From Dolomedes plantarius (Eukaryota; Arthropoda; Arachnida; Araneae; Dolomedidae): a DNA stretch of 64,000 nucleotides. A model generated the notes under the pieces. That model ran no database searches and was not told the DNA's origin. It saw only the letters and a program-made list of their open reading frames with translations. The stretch spans positions 193,200,477 to 193,264,476 of the forward strand of contig OU015492.1 in the NCBI GenBank assembly GCA_907164885.2, in the 5' to 3' direction. The position numbers and the translations under genes are program-made. How positions within the stretch are numbered: the stretch's first letter is position 1; each line of letters begins with the position of its first letter. This document shows, piece after piece, positions 1 through 11,662 of this stretch.

Positions 1-123
1 TTTATATTGTAATACTTATACTATTGTTATATTTCAATTTTGGTTTGGTTTTCCCATAATGAGTTAAAGCTATATATTTCAACATTCTTAATTTTCTTGC
101 CCCTGTAAAATCTCCTGATATTA

Positions 124-1749
124 CACTCGTCCATAAATTAAGGATAATGCCAGCTCCGGCAAATAAAGGTTCAGAAACAAAACAAACATGACTTATTCAT
201 AAAACCCATTTATTACACAAAAGATAAAGAACAAAAAAGATGGTGCATGTATGATACCATTAATAAAAACTACGATTTTTGCTCCCTGGAGCAATTGTAA
301 AAAATATCTCTTTTACAAAAACTTAATATTACATGGTTCGTATTGTAGAGAGTGGTATATGAATTTCCCACCAAAGAAATTAAAATAAACTAAACTTAAC
401 ATACACATAAGGATGACTGCTGGCATTTCAAGTAGCTGCTGCCTGGAGCCGTATCTGGCGCTGAGGTCTCGTGTAGCTACCGCCTGGAACTGGGTTATCA
501 GGAGCTGGTTTGTCGCTTGCCTTTATACTCCCGCTGGATGCGCACACAGCGTGTAAAACACACAGCGCACACCGTCGTACCTGATTTGCGTATGGTCCGG
601 GCTGCCCAAGGATTCGATCAGCGGACTGAATTCAGCGAAGCTACTTTGAGCAGCGAAACTGTGAATCGCTGCCGCAGTGCTCGCCACAGTATGAAGGTAA
701 ATACATTTTATGTCTCCCATGCGATAAAATACAGTCCGTATAATGCCTAGGCATGCTGAGTATCAAATTATCGAGCTGATCTCCGAGAAGATTACTCCAC
801 TCAGCAAGCAATGCTCTCCCAAGTTCCGGTACACATGTACCGGGGTTGACGGGCTGCGACTCGTCGGCAACCATGTTCCACACATGTTCAATCGGATTCA
901 AGTCAGGTGAGAATGCTGGCCATTCCATACAGGTGATATCCTCACATTGAAGGCATTCGTTTACGATGTTTGCTCTGTGAGGACGGGAGTTGTCATCCAT
1001 AAACACAAATTCTGCGCCCATGGAACCCCTAGACAAATGTGCCTGTTGTTCCAGAATGATGTCCCGATAAATGTAGCCATTGCATGTTCTCTACTCCAGG
1101 CTAATCACTGCCGACAGTGAGTTGCCGTGAGTGGAACACATCTGAAAGGCATGCGAGCATATAGACCAATATTTCCCAAACGTCTGTACACGGTTTGTCT
1201 TGAAACTGTCGTACCCGTGGCTACAGATACCTGACGAGACAGGTCGGATGCTGTGCTCCGTCTGCTTCTTTTGACAGTTACTGCCAAATACCGGTCTTCA
1301 TTCGGCGTCGTAACTCGGGGTCGACCTGAAATGTAACGCCTACTGACATTTCCATCATCTTGGAATCGTTTCCAAAGCCTAGAGATGACACTTTGGGCAA
1401 TTCCAAGTTCATCGGATACTTCCATTTGAGTACGCCCACATTCCAGGCGCAAATAATTCTACCACGTAAAAAATCATCCACTTGCGTCCTCTGTGTCATA
1501 ACTATTCCGTTATGGCAGTGAGCGGCTTACAGAACGCTTGTGAACAATTTTACTTCTTTGCCACCACTCCTTATATACCCCTCTCTTACACTCTCGTCAT
1601 TGTGACGTTCTATCGGCGTCATCTTGTGGCTTCCTGTAATTTGCATATTATTCTTTAAGATGTGTGTGATAATTCTACAAGTGAAATTTTTAAGTTAGAG
1701 TTCGATTTCCGTGTGATTCTGAATTATCCTTAACTTATGGACATGAGTG
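124..1749 (-). mobile_element. Tc1-like DNA transposon, internally deleted, with both TIRs
   Basis: The ends are inverted repeats: the left arm reads CACTCGTCCATAAATTAAGG, and the reverse complement of the right arm reads the same with a 2-bp difference near the tip. TA dinucleotides lie directly outside both ends (122-123 and 1750-1751), as expected for the Tc1/mariner family, which duplicates TA on insertion. Between the ends lies a broken minus-strand transposase (about 641-1499). The stretch from about 185 to 690, between the left TIR and the end of the transposase, is longer than Tc1 elements normally carry and differs in composition, so it may be a later insertion. The total of 1626 bp is close to a normal Tc1 length only because the coding part has lost sequence. 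Confidence 0.88.
641..1499 (-). pseudogene. Tc1-like transposase, broken (frameshifts, first catalytic Asp region deleted)
   Basis: The reading starts at the Met at 1499 (MTQRTQVDDF), shifts frame near 1450 and continues through a helix-turn-helix region (ISRLWKRFQDDGNVSRR), the GRPR linker and the SRQTVYRRLGNIGLYAR segment typical of the N-terminal DNA-binding half of Tc1 transposases. The frame stops at about 1105. The catalytic half resumes in another frame from about 1075 with the second Asp motif (FMDDNSRPHR) and the SPDLNPIEHVW motif that holds the third acidic residue. The expected first catalytic Asp (usually in a TDES context) is missing, so the enzyme cannot be active. Such proteins cut at TIRs and insert at TA. 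The last residues before the stop, after SHGRHKMY, look like read-through into unrelated sequence. Confidence 0.88.
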
Positions 1750-1751
1750 TA

Positions 1752-2687
1752 CTTTGATAGCCACTGTAAGCCGTAGTTCCGTAGGAATTCGTATTCTAAA
1801 AATGATATGCGAGTTAAATAATATATAAATATATATCTGTGGGTATGTGTATGTCTCTCTCAGAAGTCAATAAGAATAAACTTTAAAATATCAAAAACGA
1901 ATGGTAGATAAAATACTTGTCAAGAAATTGATTAAGAAATAAATGAAAACTATCAAGTGTAAATCTGAGTAAAACTATTTATACTACAAATTGTTAAAAC
2001 ATAATATTCAGTCTCTAGATAACAAAAAGTTACAATCCATCATATTACAAAACTATAATTTAGCTTTGAATTTCAAAAGGAATCATTTTATTTTTTTTTC
2101 AATTTAGTATCGTATTGACTCGTTTAACTACAATTTTTTCATTTTTCTCTGGCTTCCATTATGTTCTACGCCTGGGAGTACTGCATTCAACGTTTATTTA
2201 ATAGGCTATTTTTATATTTTTTTCAATTTACATTGAAATGTTACTTCAACACACCCATGAAGCAAACTTATTTGTTATCCATTCCATTAATAGCACATGT
2301 AGATTAGTCTTCTTGTTCAATCATTACGATTAACTAGTTTGTATGAATTTTTAGTAAAAGATACTTTTACTAATTATCCATCTTTTTTTATCATTTTCCA
2401 ATAATATAAATAGACTAAATCTAAATGAACAAAGAATCGACAAAGGACGTAATTGAACCAGTTATAAGCAACAACTTTAAACTTTGATCATTTAATCTTT
2501 GCAACAGCTCTTTGGAAAAATAAATGGAACATTGTAAAAGAAAAGCTGAATTTGTACTATGATTGAAGTATGTCTTATTTTGACGAAAAACACTGGCACA
2601 CACAGTCGCCCTAGCTCTTAGGAATTCTGAGTTGTTTCTGACGTTGACTATGCCGCTCAGAGAGTTGCTAATAGATGAATAGTACAA
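1752..2687. other. AT-rich sequence without recognised features
   Basis: No reading frame here resembles a known protein and no repeat ends were recognised. The short minus-strand frame at 2421-2687 has no family resemblance that I can name. Confidence 0.5.
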
Positions 2688-2688
2688 T

Positions 2689-2883
2689 TTTCAGAATGGT
2701 TTGGTTTGACTTGGAGCGGTACGGTTAATTTTTGATACACGAGGGCTTATTAGACCGGGACCTACTGCTTAAAGCCGATTCCGAACGGCTACAAACATCC
2801 ATGCCAAGCGTGGGACTCGAACCCACATACTTTGATTCCGAATGCCAGCACACTAGCCATTCGCCATCGTGGTTTCAGAATGG
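2689..2883. repeat. 11-bp target-site duplication around SINE
   Basis: TTTCAGAATGG occurs at 2689-2699 and again at 2873-2883, exactly bordering the SINE body. Confidence 0.8.
2700..2872 (-). mobile_element. tRNA-derived SINE (family 1)
   Basis: On the minus strand this starts with a tRNA-like head containing an A-box-like segment (TGGCGAATGGCTAGTG) and a perfect B box (GGTTCGAGTCC). These are the internal promoter elements of RNA polymerase III. The tRNA-like head is followed by an unrelated tail that ends in CCAAACC-type sequence. The same 11-bp sequence, TTTCAGAATGG, lies immediately outside both ends (2689-2699 and 2873-2883), which is a target-site duplication typical of LINE-driven retroposition. 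It is not a functional tRNA gene, because the tail and the duplication show that it is a retroposed copy. Confidence 0.82.
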
Positions 2884-4600
2884 AATTTTAACTTTTAACT
2901 TCAGGTAATAATAAAAGGCTTATTGGCGTTTAAAGATTTCACTAAAAGGGGCAAAAAAAATGTGTACTTTGAGCTATACCTCCTCGACACCATTTACCAT
3001 ATCAATAACTCATAAGTCAAATTAATAAACATTCGTAAGATATAGTACTATTTGTGTTGCAATTTTAAAAAACACAGCTTATCAAAAACTACATTCTTTT
3101 GTTCGATTTATCAAATACAGAAAGATATATTTATTAATACTTCAGAATTTAGTTATCAGAAATATAGAATTTAAGTGGTTATCATTTGTATTGCTTTTTT
3201 ACAAAATATGCTAAAAATTGGTTTAGAAAAGATAAAATAATTTTTTCATTATTTCTTAGTTCTTTTAAATTATTTATTTCTTATGCCAATCGAAATTTTT
3301 AAAAATAACTACTCCATAAATTGCATTGTTTATGTAACCGTTTTAAGTATAATTTATATTTTGAGTAGCATAAAGCTGTTTTGCAGAATACTGCTGCAGC
3401 GTAAAGCTTAAAAACATTATAAAGATTTTCGGGTACTAAATAATTAGTAAATACTCTTACAGGTATAAAATATGTCTAATAATCCAATAAAGAAGATGGA
3501 TTATGTTTCCATCGTAAGACTTATTATTTGTTTAATATATAATTCAGCAGCATTATAAAGTTGTTCGCTTTCACTCTCGGAGGGCAGAAAGCTATCAATA
3601 ACGTATCTGACGAACTATGCAAAAGTGTAACGTTCTGCACTTTCAAAACTTTTTGATTTTTTAATGTTTGAATTTTTTAATTTTACGCACTAACTTTTTT
3701 ATAAAAAAATAAACTCAGGTGTTTTTTATCAGCTCTTTCTATATTTCGACCTTTTTTAAACTAATAAAATCTGTAAGTAAAGGAAAAAATGAATATCTTA
3801 GATCCCTAATGATGATACATTAAGCTTCCCCCCAAAAAAAAAATTGTAAAGGGATGACTGTATTATAACTTGAAAGGCAAAATTGCTACATGCACTTTGT
3901 TGGTGTGATTTATGTCCTTTGAGAGTATTTTACTGTTTCAGATATATTATATCTATTTCACTCAAGTGAAATGTGTTACATAAAAGGATTCTTGCGAATA
4001 AGTTTATCTCATTTGCATACGTGGATATGGGAGGATTTTAATGGATTTTGCGCAAGTGTAACAGCTGTGGGTTTCAATTTTCTCTTTCCTACCTATCTTA
4101 TTCTTCGTTCTGGGAAAATAACGGAGAATGAGCTAAAAGCAGTATTATAATGCAGAGTTGCAATGTATAAATATTCTGCCTATTACGCAAGATTTTGCTT
4201 TCGTGAAAAAGGGGACGAAATATTTAAATCCATTTTATTTCAAGCAGTAAAAGTTTTATAAAATAGAAAATGATGGAAAAAACCTTAAGGTATAACGAAG
4301 TTTGGATTTTTTCTTCTTACTGAATTTAAAAGAAAATGTTTTAATCCACCCGTTACTTTTGAAAATGTAGATTCTTATTATAATGTATATGGGCAAAAAC
4401 CGAATAGGCACTGAATATGCAAATATAGTCCGTCTCGCATGTACAGAGGAGGATAAACAGTGCGTAGAAGGTAGTACGTATAAACATGATCATTTAGATG
4501 AATTTAAAATTTTCATTAGAATATACTATAGCTCACAACACCGAACTCCCGGATTTCCAAAGAGGTCAGGATAAAGAATTCTAAGTCTATAAAAAGCATA
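2884..4600. other. AT-rich sequence without recognised features
   Basis: I see only AT-rich sequence with short homopolymer runs and no recognisable protein, RNA gene or repeat terminus. The 63-residue plus-strand frame at 4383-4574 has no recognisable family. Confidence 0.5.
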
Positions 4601-4800
4601 TTAAGCATATTAAATAATAATAAGGAGATTTTAAGTGCAATTGTCTGCCTTATGGTCATTCCAAAATCACATGTGGCAGATGTCAGTCTAAGATGGCAAC
4701 ATAACGGTACTACTCAAGTGAAACATAGACCTGGAAAGCCGCGCAAATTTCACATTAGAAGAAAGATAAAATTTCTGTCGACTAGAAAGAACAATTGGTC

Positions 4801-5020
4801 TTCTACTGCAGGGGTGGCCAACCGGTTGATCGCGATCGACGGTCGATCTTCGTCATGATTTTAGTCGATTGCGAGCCATAATATCATAAATATATGGACT
4901 ATGTTAGAGACGATAAGCTGCTCATTTTCCACAAAAAATGAGAATTAGTCGATCACCGAATAAAAAATCACAGAAAAGTCGAACGCCAACTAAAAAAGGT
5001 TGGTAAGCCCTGTTCTACTG
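4801..5020. repeat. 8-bp target-site duplication around hAT MITE
   Basis: TTCTACTG at 4801-4808 and 5013-5020, directly abutting the MITE ends. Confidence 0.92.
4809..5012. mobile_element. hAT-type MITE, 204 bp
   Basis: The ends form imperfect inverted repeats: left CAGGGGTGGCCAACC and right, reverse-complemented, CAGGGCTTACCAACC. The 8-bp sequence TTCTACTG is duplicated exactly outside both ends (4801-4808 and 5013-5020). An 8-bp duplication with a CAGGG terminus is the signature of hAT superfamily elements. It is too short to code for a transposase, so it must be moved by an enzyme encoded elsewhere. The interior contains the palindrome-like GATCGCGATC. Confidence 0.92.
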
Positions 5021-5764
5021 CATCAGCGTTCGTTTTAGGGTTGTTCTAAGCCTCAGGAACTGATAACAGTACCCGTATAATTCGTCCGGTATTGTATTAT
5101 ATCGTATACCTTAGCAGACCGGCTGCAAACAATAGCCACATTACTCAGAATAGTGCCAGACTGCAGTAGAAGATCATTCATGGACAATAGAAGTAAAGAG
5201 TGATGAATTCCATTTCGAACATGACCAATTGCCTGGGTATATAGCGTTTTCCCAAGAAGTGTCTACTTCACCACTTCATTGTCTCCACTGTTAAATTTGG
5301 AAGGTGCTCTTTGTAATGGTCTGGTAATGTTTCTGCAAGGAAGGCCTGAATCTTTTCATTGTTTTGCCTTCAACTAGGATTTTTTAAGACATACAGAAAC
5401 ATTTTAGAGGATTATGCACTTCCTACAATGTGGTTTTTCTTGGGAGCTGACTATTGCTTTTATCAGCATATCTTGGTCTCACTGAAAACTTCGAACTCTG
5501 GCGATGCCTGGTTGGAAGATCAAAACTCAAAAATAAGATTCACCCACCTATATTTATAATCTCTGTACTTTCAAACACTTATGAGACTAGCTACAATGCT
5601 GCTTTCGTTTCCAACTAAGAATTCCCACCACAAAGAGCTCTTTCGTCTTTAATCGAGGAAGAGACAAATCCCCACGGATACATATTAGAAATTGATTGAA
5701 ATCTTGTCTAATAGAATCGAGGCAATCGTTTTGGCTTGGTCTATCAATGTATTGATTTTTTTTA

Positions 5765-7500
5765 AATGCACTTTCCTCTTTCGACCTTTGTGTCTGATGA
5801 CTTTTAGCAGTATGGTGCATTTATCATATATCTTCACAAATTTAAGTATTTTTGAGAATTTTATTTGGCTTACATCAAAACTCAAAAATTAACGGGTTTT
5901 TAACACAATTCCCTTATTTATAAAAAAACCAGAAAAACTGACTTAAACAACTTTAAGTTTTTATATCATAATACTGAAGCAATATCAGTACATCCATTAA
6001 ATTATTTAGAGAATGCCTCTTTATTAGTGAACTTTCATTTTAATACTCTGTCTGTTAAACTCTATATAAAATAGTATGAATACTAATTGCTCAAATATGT
6101 CTATTCCTTTCTTTTGATTATTTAAATTTATATCTAAGTATTTAATAGGTAATCCACTGTTGGCAATGAAACTGACTGGTCCTCTCCTAGTTTGTATAAG
6201 GATACGAGCCATACAATTTAGAGGAGAACAACAAAATTTATCTTACTAAAATACTCACTTCTTAAAAAATAACTCCATCACTTACGCAACGCAAAATGTA
6301 GCTTTCCCACGATCCTTTATTATCACATTCTAAGAGAGAAACTGTTCTCTAGTGATAAATTTTCATTAGCACCACGATTTCTATGTAACATTTTCTGCAT
6401 TCTTATAGTATATTATGAGTCAGTATTACTAATACATCAGGTTCCGTTATGTTTTATCATTTCCCACCTATTTCGTAACTAGAAGGTAACCCGTCATTTT
6501 CACGTCATAATACTAATAATGACGTCATAATGGAAAAAGTATATGAAAGTTAAAAAATATCCCGAATTATCTAACAATATTGCATTTAATCCACACGTTG
6601 TAAAAACAAACTCTTTCATTATTTAGTAAACATATTTTTAAAAACTGTTAACTATACAGCTAAAAACATCCAATTTTTTTTGTTCTGAATGTTTTATAGA
6701 AAAATAGGCTGAACAAACGTGATTTGGAGAAGATATCAGTTTTTAGGTAAGAAAAAATTCTGATCCACATCTGAAATAGAAATTAAGCCTAACCGGCCGT
6801 TTGTTTACTGAGGGCTTCAATTGAAAGATGAGTACAGCCCGGAAGTGTTATACAGAGACAACGGCTATGATATATATAATAGTTGCATCTTTAGCATGTG
6901 ATTATCATAAAAATTCTAACAGTGGACAAGTTTGCATTGTCTAAGAATATGAAACTAAAATCTAATTCTGTGAGTAGTTACTTGCAATTATTCTTAGAAG
7001 AAATACCGAAGTACTACTAATATTCCTCGTATCTTTATTATCAATTTAGATCAACATCGTTTCGAGCTGTAATAATGCTAATGGAAGGGAATAAAATAAA
7101 CCTTGCATAATTCCATTCAATTAACAGTGAAATAGGATCCATTCAAATATTTAAAACATATCCATCTTTCCTCCTCGGGATCAGGGCAAGAGAATAACTA
7201 CCCAATAAGCAACGTCCGGCAAATCTCTGTCAAACTTCCAAGACCTTTTATTTACCTTGTCATTTGTGTTGGCATTCTCATAATCTGCTCTTTGAGAAGA
7301 AAGCAGAATATATAATTTACTCAAAAACGTCGGAACAACCTGATATCAAAAGTTTCCGTATAAGCTTAGGCTGCGGACGGAATAATATTTTGGATTACTC
7401 AAAAACCTGTATTAAGCCTATAATATTATTAATTACAGGACATTTTTTAAGGGTTTCTAGTCCCAGATTTTGTCCTGATGACTTTTGTCTGCTGTAGAAA
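5765..7500. other. AT-rich sequence without recognised features
   Basis: Short frames on both strands (for example 5685-5892 and 6024-6212) overlap one another and do not resemble known proteins. No repeat ends were recognised. Confidence 0.45.
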
Positions 7501-7519
7501 AAAATTGTATATACTATTG

Positions 7520-8010
7520 CTGTCCCTCTCTCCGGCCCTTCTCATTCGTTTTCGGGAATGGCTTTGTTGTAGCCTATGATGACTGAGGGGCCACCAATCT
7601 GGAACATCTGCTGCCGTCTTGAGGAGTCCCGGCCATCATTAATTTTTCTTGACGAATCCCACTTCTGTGTGGAGGTTTTTGGGGGAATGTCTACTACCTG
7701 GAGGGGTCAGCACTTCCAATCATCATGTTCCAGCCACTAAAGTGGGTGTTGACCTACTTTTCTTGACAAGTTTTGTTTTTGTTGGCGGTTTTCTGGAGGC
7801 ACACAATTTCTGGCAACCCCTACCTTATGAGGAAAGAGTAGAGCCCTTATGATGAAAGAGTTAGCCGAAAGACTTATCAGAGGTTTAGTTAGTTTTTTGA
7901 TGCCACTTTTCGATTGGCGAAGGAAGTCAGTTCGCTGTATGAATATGTTGTAATAAAATCTTGAACAACTTCAACTTGGTGTTTTTTACTCCGGAGTTCT
8001 GATTGTAGTG
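7520..8010 (+). repeat. LTR-like block, possibly a solo LTR
   Basis: This 0.5-kb block is more GC-rich than its surroundings and has no coding similarity. It contains a polyadenylation-type signal (AATAAA at about 7952) shortly before its right edge, which is how many LTRs are built (regulatory body, then AATAAA, then a short tail). I recall similar blocks from arachnid repeats, but I could not define the TG/CA termini or a target duplication here. Confidence 0.3.
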
Positions 8011-8029
8011 CAGAGAGGGATTTTCTTTC

Positions 8030-10950
8030 CACTAAACACAACGCAATGTAAAATGCAAGAGAAGAGTAATGTCGACTTAAAATTTATTTCAGCAGTTTTT
8101 GTGCAATATTTCCAATAATGTTTGCATTATTGCTGTAACATCCGCTTAGATGATGATACAAGGTAATGAATAAAGACCTTCTTTATTACACGTATATGAA
8201 GACGGATTTGAAAAAACATCAATCATAACAGCCATTAGTGTAAAATAACGACATTTTGGGGTGGGAAATAACCATTTTCTTTTAATTTAGCTGTAGTCCT
8301 AGCTAATATGCATATTAACACTATGCATGCCATCAGTATATAGTGGTACCTACAAGTTAAGATTGCAGGTGTAGTATCAGGCATCTTTAGCCAGAGACTG
8401 TGCCTAATACTAGGCTGAAATTCCCGAGCGATGGGTGCACCCTCAAGCTGCCTCGAGGTAAAAAGGTCAGTTGAGAACTGCAAGAGCAAGAGGTAGCAAC
8501 CCCAGTGCGTAGGTTGGAGGCTTTGTAACGATCCCTGTGTGCCATTCTCAGTCAGCTGGTAATACTCTTAGCAAATAGTCTGAGCGTATCATAACAAAGC
8601 TCCATAGAGCGTCTGCCGTGAGCGGATTATATTTTAACTTTGTTACTTGTATGTGTATATATGTGTATGTGTTTGTCAAGAAAATAAACGTCTTTCGTCC
8701 GATGGTGCCTCTTCATTGAGTGGAAGAGCTGATACGACAGCTAGAACCACGTTTGATTCTACAGCAAGTATGTTGTTACAGGAAAAAAAAATAGTTATTT
8801 GGGCTATAATTAGAAACATAATCATCATGTTCAAAAGCAGTTATAAAAGTTCGAATTAATGGTGCAACATTAATTTGCAACTAACAAACAATTATTCATT
8901 GAATTGCCAATGAATTCAATTTAAGGATAGAAAGTCAAAATTTCAGATTATTTGAATAAAATTTAAAAATATTTCGGATCATTTCTATTTTAGGATAAAT
9001 TGTACTATATTCTTAATCTTTAACATGCAGATATGAGATAAGCATTCGTACTCTCGAGAAAAGTGATAAATAATCCAGAAATGAGGAATCTGAATCCTGT
9101 TAGAAAATTCTTTGAGCACAACAAAAGTTCATGTACGGAAAGTGTCTTAAAGGATTACACCACCAACTTAGAATTACGAAATCAAAAGCAATTTTCTTAC
9201 ATAAGGAAGTTTACGATGCTTTAATACTGATTAATGGTGACTAAAGCTCCAGGAAATACTTTATATTACTATTTAAGATAAGAATAAAGTTACTTACCAA
9301 ATCCGAAAGACTTTCAATTTTTAGAAGCCTTACTCAAGAGGGTTGATTTTTTTTTTATTTTATAGGAAATAGCTAGCTTAAAATTAGAATTTATGTAATA
9401 TTTTTATAGGCAACATTAAATATTCTATGTAATTTCTAAGAGTATCATGCGCGAATATATAATATATTTTCACTTCATTTAACATGTGTTTATCACAGTT
9501 CCATTTTCTTACAAAATATTAACGCTTTTTAATAATTTAAAACTTTATTTATGTTACATTTCTAATATTTTGGAATCATTTCATTAAAAATTCAACCTGT
9601 CGGTATATTTTCTTATTCACATACATTCATTAAAAAAAAGGGAACCCGAGATATTTTATTAATGAATATATGCCCTACAACCAGATAAGAAATAGGAAGT
9701 GATAAAATATTAAAATCTAGGACACTTAGTTATGAAAATTTAACGATGCTTTGCGAAAAGTAATTTAATGAAAAGATAAATAGAAAAAACTATCTGTGGA
9801 AGATATTATGAGTACCATAGGATCAATTAGGCCTTGATAGTCATGTTCTAAAAGGTTTTAGTAAGCGATTTGAATTTCGATTAGATTGCTTCATAGTCAC
9901 ATACGGTGTTTAACATCTCCTAAATGTCCCCTTTTGAAGATTGGTCAGATGACAAATTATGAAGGCCCGAAATTAATGACAATAGTTTAACACCCACGAA
10001 GATCGCGTGATGTATGACATTTTAGGCAGAGCATAATAAGTAACTATTAAACTTTCAAAACTAAAACAATTTTGCCTGGAAAAAAGGCAAACACAAAAAA
10101 AATTAACGAATACGTCCTCGATTGAAATAGCTCGGATGACAACATTTCCAGCCCAGTTTAAAGAAACACATAATTCAGAGTACTTCATTACGTTGAAAAA
10201 CGATATATGGTAATCATAACAGCGGTGAAATTTCAGTGGATTTTATTTATCATTGGTAATTTTACTTCTCATTATTACAGGGATACTAAGAGTGCTCAAG
10301 TTTACCTTTTATTATGGACTCCCTCGAAGCACGGTTGTCTTCACCTTTAATCGCTATGTGACTTGAACATGTGCAAGGATAATCCAGCTTAGTGCCACTA
10401 AACACAGAGTTTCTATAGTAACGAGATATCCGTGTAAGAAAGATTAAACGCCATTGAGTCAGGTGTACTACCTTTGTTAGAAAACTGGAAAATAAAAAAT
10501 TCTTCTTGAAGTCATCCGTGGTTTGGTTGATACAGTGGGTAATTCAAGAGCATTTAGATAACCATTTGCTTATTCCACAACTGATTGCTCTGGGACCCGA
10601 TTGGTGGTGTAATTTTGCATTTGCTTCTCTTTGTTTCAGCTAAGGAGCAGGACATTTCATATTCGGAGGGGATGGATACAACTGTTTTATGCTGGTGATA
10701 AATAATTGTGATAACAGCTGCTGACTCTAAACATTTGAAAGCCTCAAAGTAAAGAATTTTATCCTATATGTTTTATTTGTAGGTTTTATACGGTGACAAA
10801 AGATTTATGTTTAATGCCTTGATTTTTCACAATTATCTTTTTTTGAGACATGTTTTATGCCATGGACGTATTCATGTTTTCATTAAGTTGTCCCCACAGT
10901 TATCTGTTCAAGGTTCTTATTTAGCTAGCTACCTTGAAGAGCTTCGTTGA
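8030..10950. other. Mostly featureless AT-rich sequence
   Basis: A slightly GC-richer stretch at about 8370-8600 interrupts otherwise AT-rich DNA and could be part of an old repeat. No coding region or element terminus could be supported. Confidence 0.45.
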
Positions 10951-10958
10951 AGGGCTTT

Positions 10959-11470
10959 TAGTCCAGTCAACGAATGATTATAGGTGGAAAATCATAGGCC
11001 GGAATAACTGACTTCAGAACTTTGTTTGGACTAGTTAGGAGGTAAACATACTAAAATTCGCTTATAATTTGGTTTTCTCTTATAACTTGAAAACGATTGA
11101 TCCTACAAAAAAAATTCTTTACAAGAAATAAAGGTGATAAAATTTCCTACAAAATACATATATAAAGTTTATGCGTATCTTCAATATTTTCTGAGAAATG
11201 AGCCGGAGAAATTCTTTAATTTAGGAAAAAATTAATTTTCCCCCCTTTTTTCGATAAACTTCATCTCTGGAATTATTTACAGTCAATCTGAGAGACAAAC
11301 CTTGGGAATAAAATTGTACAGCATTAAATTTTCTTCAAAAGAATATATTATTTAATGTTTTCCTTCATATGTTCAAAAATTAGAGCAATTTCGTGATTTC
11401 TTACAAATTTCGAAAAATAAGCCTCAAATCTGTAGTTTGCACTTTTTGTCATTTAAATGGTTAAACCATT
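10959..11470 (+). repeat. Left terminal inverted repeat of PIN/CXC element
   Basis: This pairs with 13853-14402 in inverted orientation. Similarity is high from the tip through GTAGTTTGCACTTTTTG near the inner end, with scattered substitutions and small indels that indicate an old insertion. Confidence 0.8.
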
Positions 11471-11662
11471 TGTTTAAACACTGTATAAAGTGCAATACCT
11501 TCGTAACACCTCGGGAAGAAAGTTTTAGTGTAATAAAAACAGGTACATAACTACATTAAATAAATATAATGCAAATGTAAGATAACTTTTTAAAAAATTT
11601 GGTTACAGTACACAAAAAATTGGCACTGTAAATTTGGTGAAACAACTTTAATCGCAACAATT

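Larger units (their letters stand above)
4610..5760 (+). pseudogene. Old Tc1-like transposase relic, split by a MITE
   Basis: Scattered plus-strand segments in the correct order match the Tc1 plan. At about 4690-4790 there is a DNA-binding segment with GTTQVKHRPGKPRK, the linker motif between the two helix-turn-helix units. At 5359-5559 there is a catalytic-domain segment (YRNILEDYALPTM, then LGADYCFYQ, then AWLEDQNSKI), which normally precedes the acidic motif SPDLNPIE. At about 5620-5720 there is a C-terminal segment resembling KLIESMPNRIEAVI (here KLIEILSNRIEAIV). Many stops and frame changes lie between them. The hAT-type MITE at 4809-5012 interrupts the N-terminal half. I could not identify the terminal repeats. 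The match is from memory of family consensus patterns, so the borders are approximate. Confidence 0.6.

Noticed and set aside
2795..2872. Possible functional tRNA gene
   Set aside because: The B box is perfect, but the unrelated tail and the 11-bp target duplication identify a retroposed SINE.
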